In this document: piece by piece, positions 63,549 to 64,000 of the stretch | Position numbering within the stretch: position 1 is the stretch's first letter | Layout: each line of letters begins with the position of its first letter | Assembly: GCF_051851475.1 (NCBI RefSeq) | Contig: NZ_JBPUSJ010000004.1 | Location: forward strand, 372,001-436,000 | Source: Carboxylicivirga taeanensis | GTDB lineage: Bacteria; Bacteroidota; Bacteroidia; Bacteroidales; Marinilabiliaceae | Direction of reading: 5' to 3' | DNA: 64,000 bases | Notes under the pieces: model-generated | Database searches by the model: none | Told to the model about the DNA's origin: nothing | The model's input: only the letters and a program-made list of their open reading frames with translations | Made by a program: the position numbers and the translations under genes

Positions 63549-64000
63549 ATGAAAAATATAAGAAAAATTATTGCAGTTGGATTAATAGCTTTACTAGCAA
63601 TAAGCTGTAACGATTTGGATGAACTCAATGTGAATCCTAATGCACCTACAGCTGATAATCCAGCAACAGAAGCTTTGTTAGCAAGCTGTATGAGAAAGGC
63701 TTTTCATGAAGATCGTTTTGAGTTTTGGAGAGGTGTTGTTTTGCACGGGGAACGATTTGCAGCTCATGTTGAAGGTGGTTATTCAGGATGTTGGTGGGGC
63801 GGAGCCACCGCATACGACTACAATGAAGGCTGGACTGCAGGTGTATGGGATTCATATAACTCATCCTCTTTTATGAATGGATTTGGTGGTTCTCTTTTTG
63901 CCAATGTTAAGCTTATTCTAGAATACTTGGAAGCTAATCCTGAGACTTCAATGGCAAAGGAATTTAAAGGTATTGCTGTTACAATTAGAGCATTCCAGTT
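63549..64000 (+). CDS. SusD/RagB-family lipoprotein, N-terminal part
   Basis: The first 150 codons of a SusD-like glycan-binding surface lipoprotein are present; the rest lies beyond the window. A lipoprotein signal (LIALLAISC) places the lipid anchor at about residue 18. The following DLDELNVNPNAPTADNP is typical of the SusD-like subfamily that follows large SusC proteins. Helical TPR-like repeats begin with ATEALLASCMRKAF. It would form the lid on the SusC transporter. Confidence 0.9.
   Translation, partial: MKNIRKIIAVGLIALLAISCNDLDELNVNPNAPTADNPATEALLASCMRKAFHEDRFEFWRGVVLHGERFAAHVEGGYSGCWWGGATAYDYNEGWTAGVWDSYNSSSFMNGFGGSLFANVKLILEYLEANPETSMAKEFKGIAVTIRAFQ

Noticed and set aside
1..64000. 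tRNA, rRNA, CRISPR or insertion sequences
   Set aside because: No cloverleaf-like motifs, direct-repeat arrays or transposase genes were seen in either strand.

Overview
The window is a chromosomal stretch of a Bacteroidota bacterium, probably of the Bacteroidales/Marinilabiliales type. Supporting evidence: a 286-residue primary sigma factor of the Bacteroidetes type; repeated TAnnTTTG promoter boxes with few Shine-Dalgarno sequences; an AMIN-less amidase; a giant hybrid two-component regulator (HTCS); and a SusC/SusD pair. Gene density is high. I see no rRNA, tRNA, CRISPR array or insertion sequence.

Region by region: (1) 1-5.9 kb: the end of rplI, then an lptD-ridA unit on the minus strand. 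Divergent to it is a cell-envelope pair, a peptidoglycan amidase and an MCE/MlaD lipid-transport protein, both with SPOR-like C-terminal tails. (2) 6.2-9.9 kb: dnaA and a lipoprotein M3 peptidase. (3) 10.0-11.8 kb: a minus-strand unit of an NTF2-like protein, an isoaspartyl methyltransferase and a glutathione peroxidase; the last two appear to be exported. (4) 11.9-15.8 kb: truA facing an operon of a TPR protein, DUF368/PopT and aroE. (5) 16-22.5 kb: an EamA transporter divergent from a hydantoinase-like protein that has lost its metal ligands, then a Wzc-type tyrosine kinase, a glycosyltransferase and a membrane protein. (6) 22.7-29.8 kb: an aspartate aminotransferase, FtsE, a 1015-residue TPR protein and an outer-membrane barrel. 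(7) 29.9-37.5 kb: gyrB, dapF, an HtrA protease, rpoD and uvrB. (8) 37.6-43.9 kb: a DUF6089 barrel, an acyl-CoA synthetase/cutC pair, a periplasmic TPR protein and an aldose epimerase. (9) 44-52 kb: a structured leader or small RNA, purL and a SWIM-SNF2 helicase. (10) 52.2-64 kb: an HTCS regulator, a flavin reductase, the methylthiotransferases miaB and mtaB, a small membrane ORF, susC and the start of susD.

Themes. The envelope recurs: LPS insertion (LptD), lipid trafficking (MlaD), wall remodelling (amidase, FtsE), undecaprenyl-phosphate recycling (PopT), polysaccharide export (Wzc) and glycan uptake (SusC/D with HTCS). Most of the rest is housekeeping: replication, transcription, repair, and tRNA modification at three sites. 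The candidates most worth a second look are the SPOR-tailed MCE protein, the hydantoinase-like pseudoenzyme, the folded RNA with its own terminator upstream of purL, the 45-residue membrane ORF before susC, and the gyrB leader ORF. All promoter and RNA-fold calls were made by eye.
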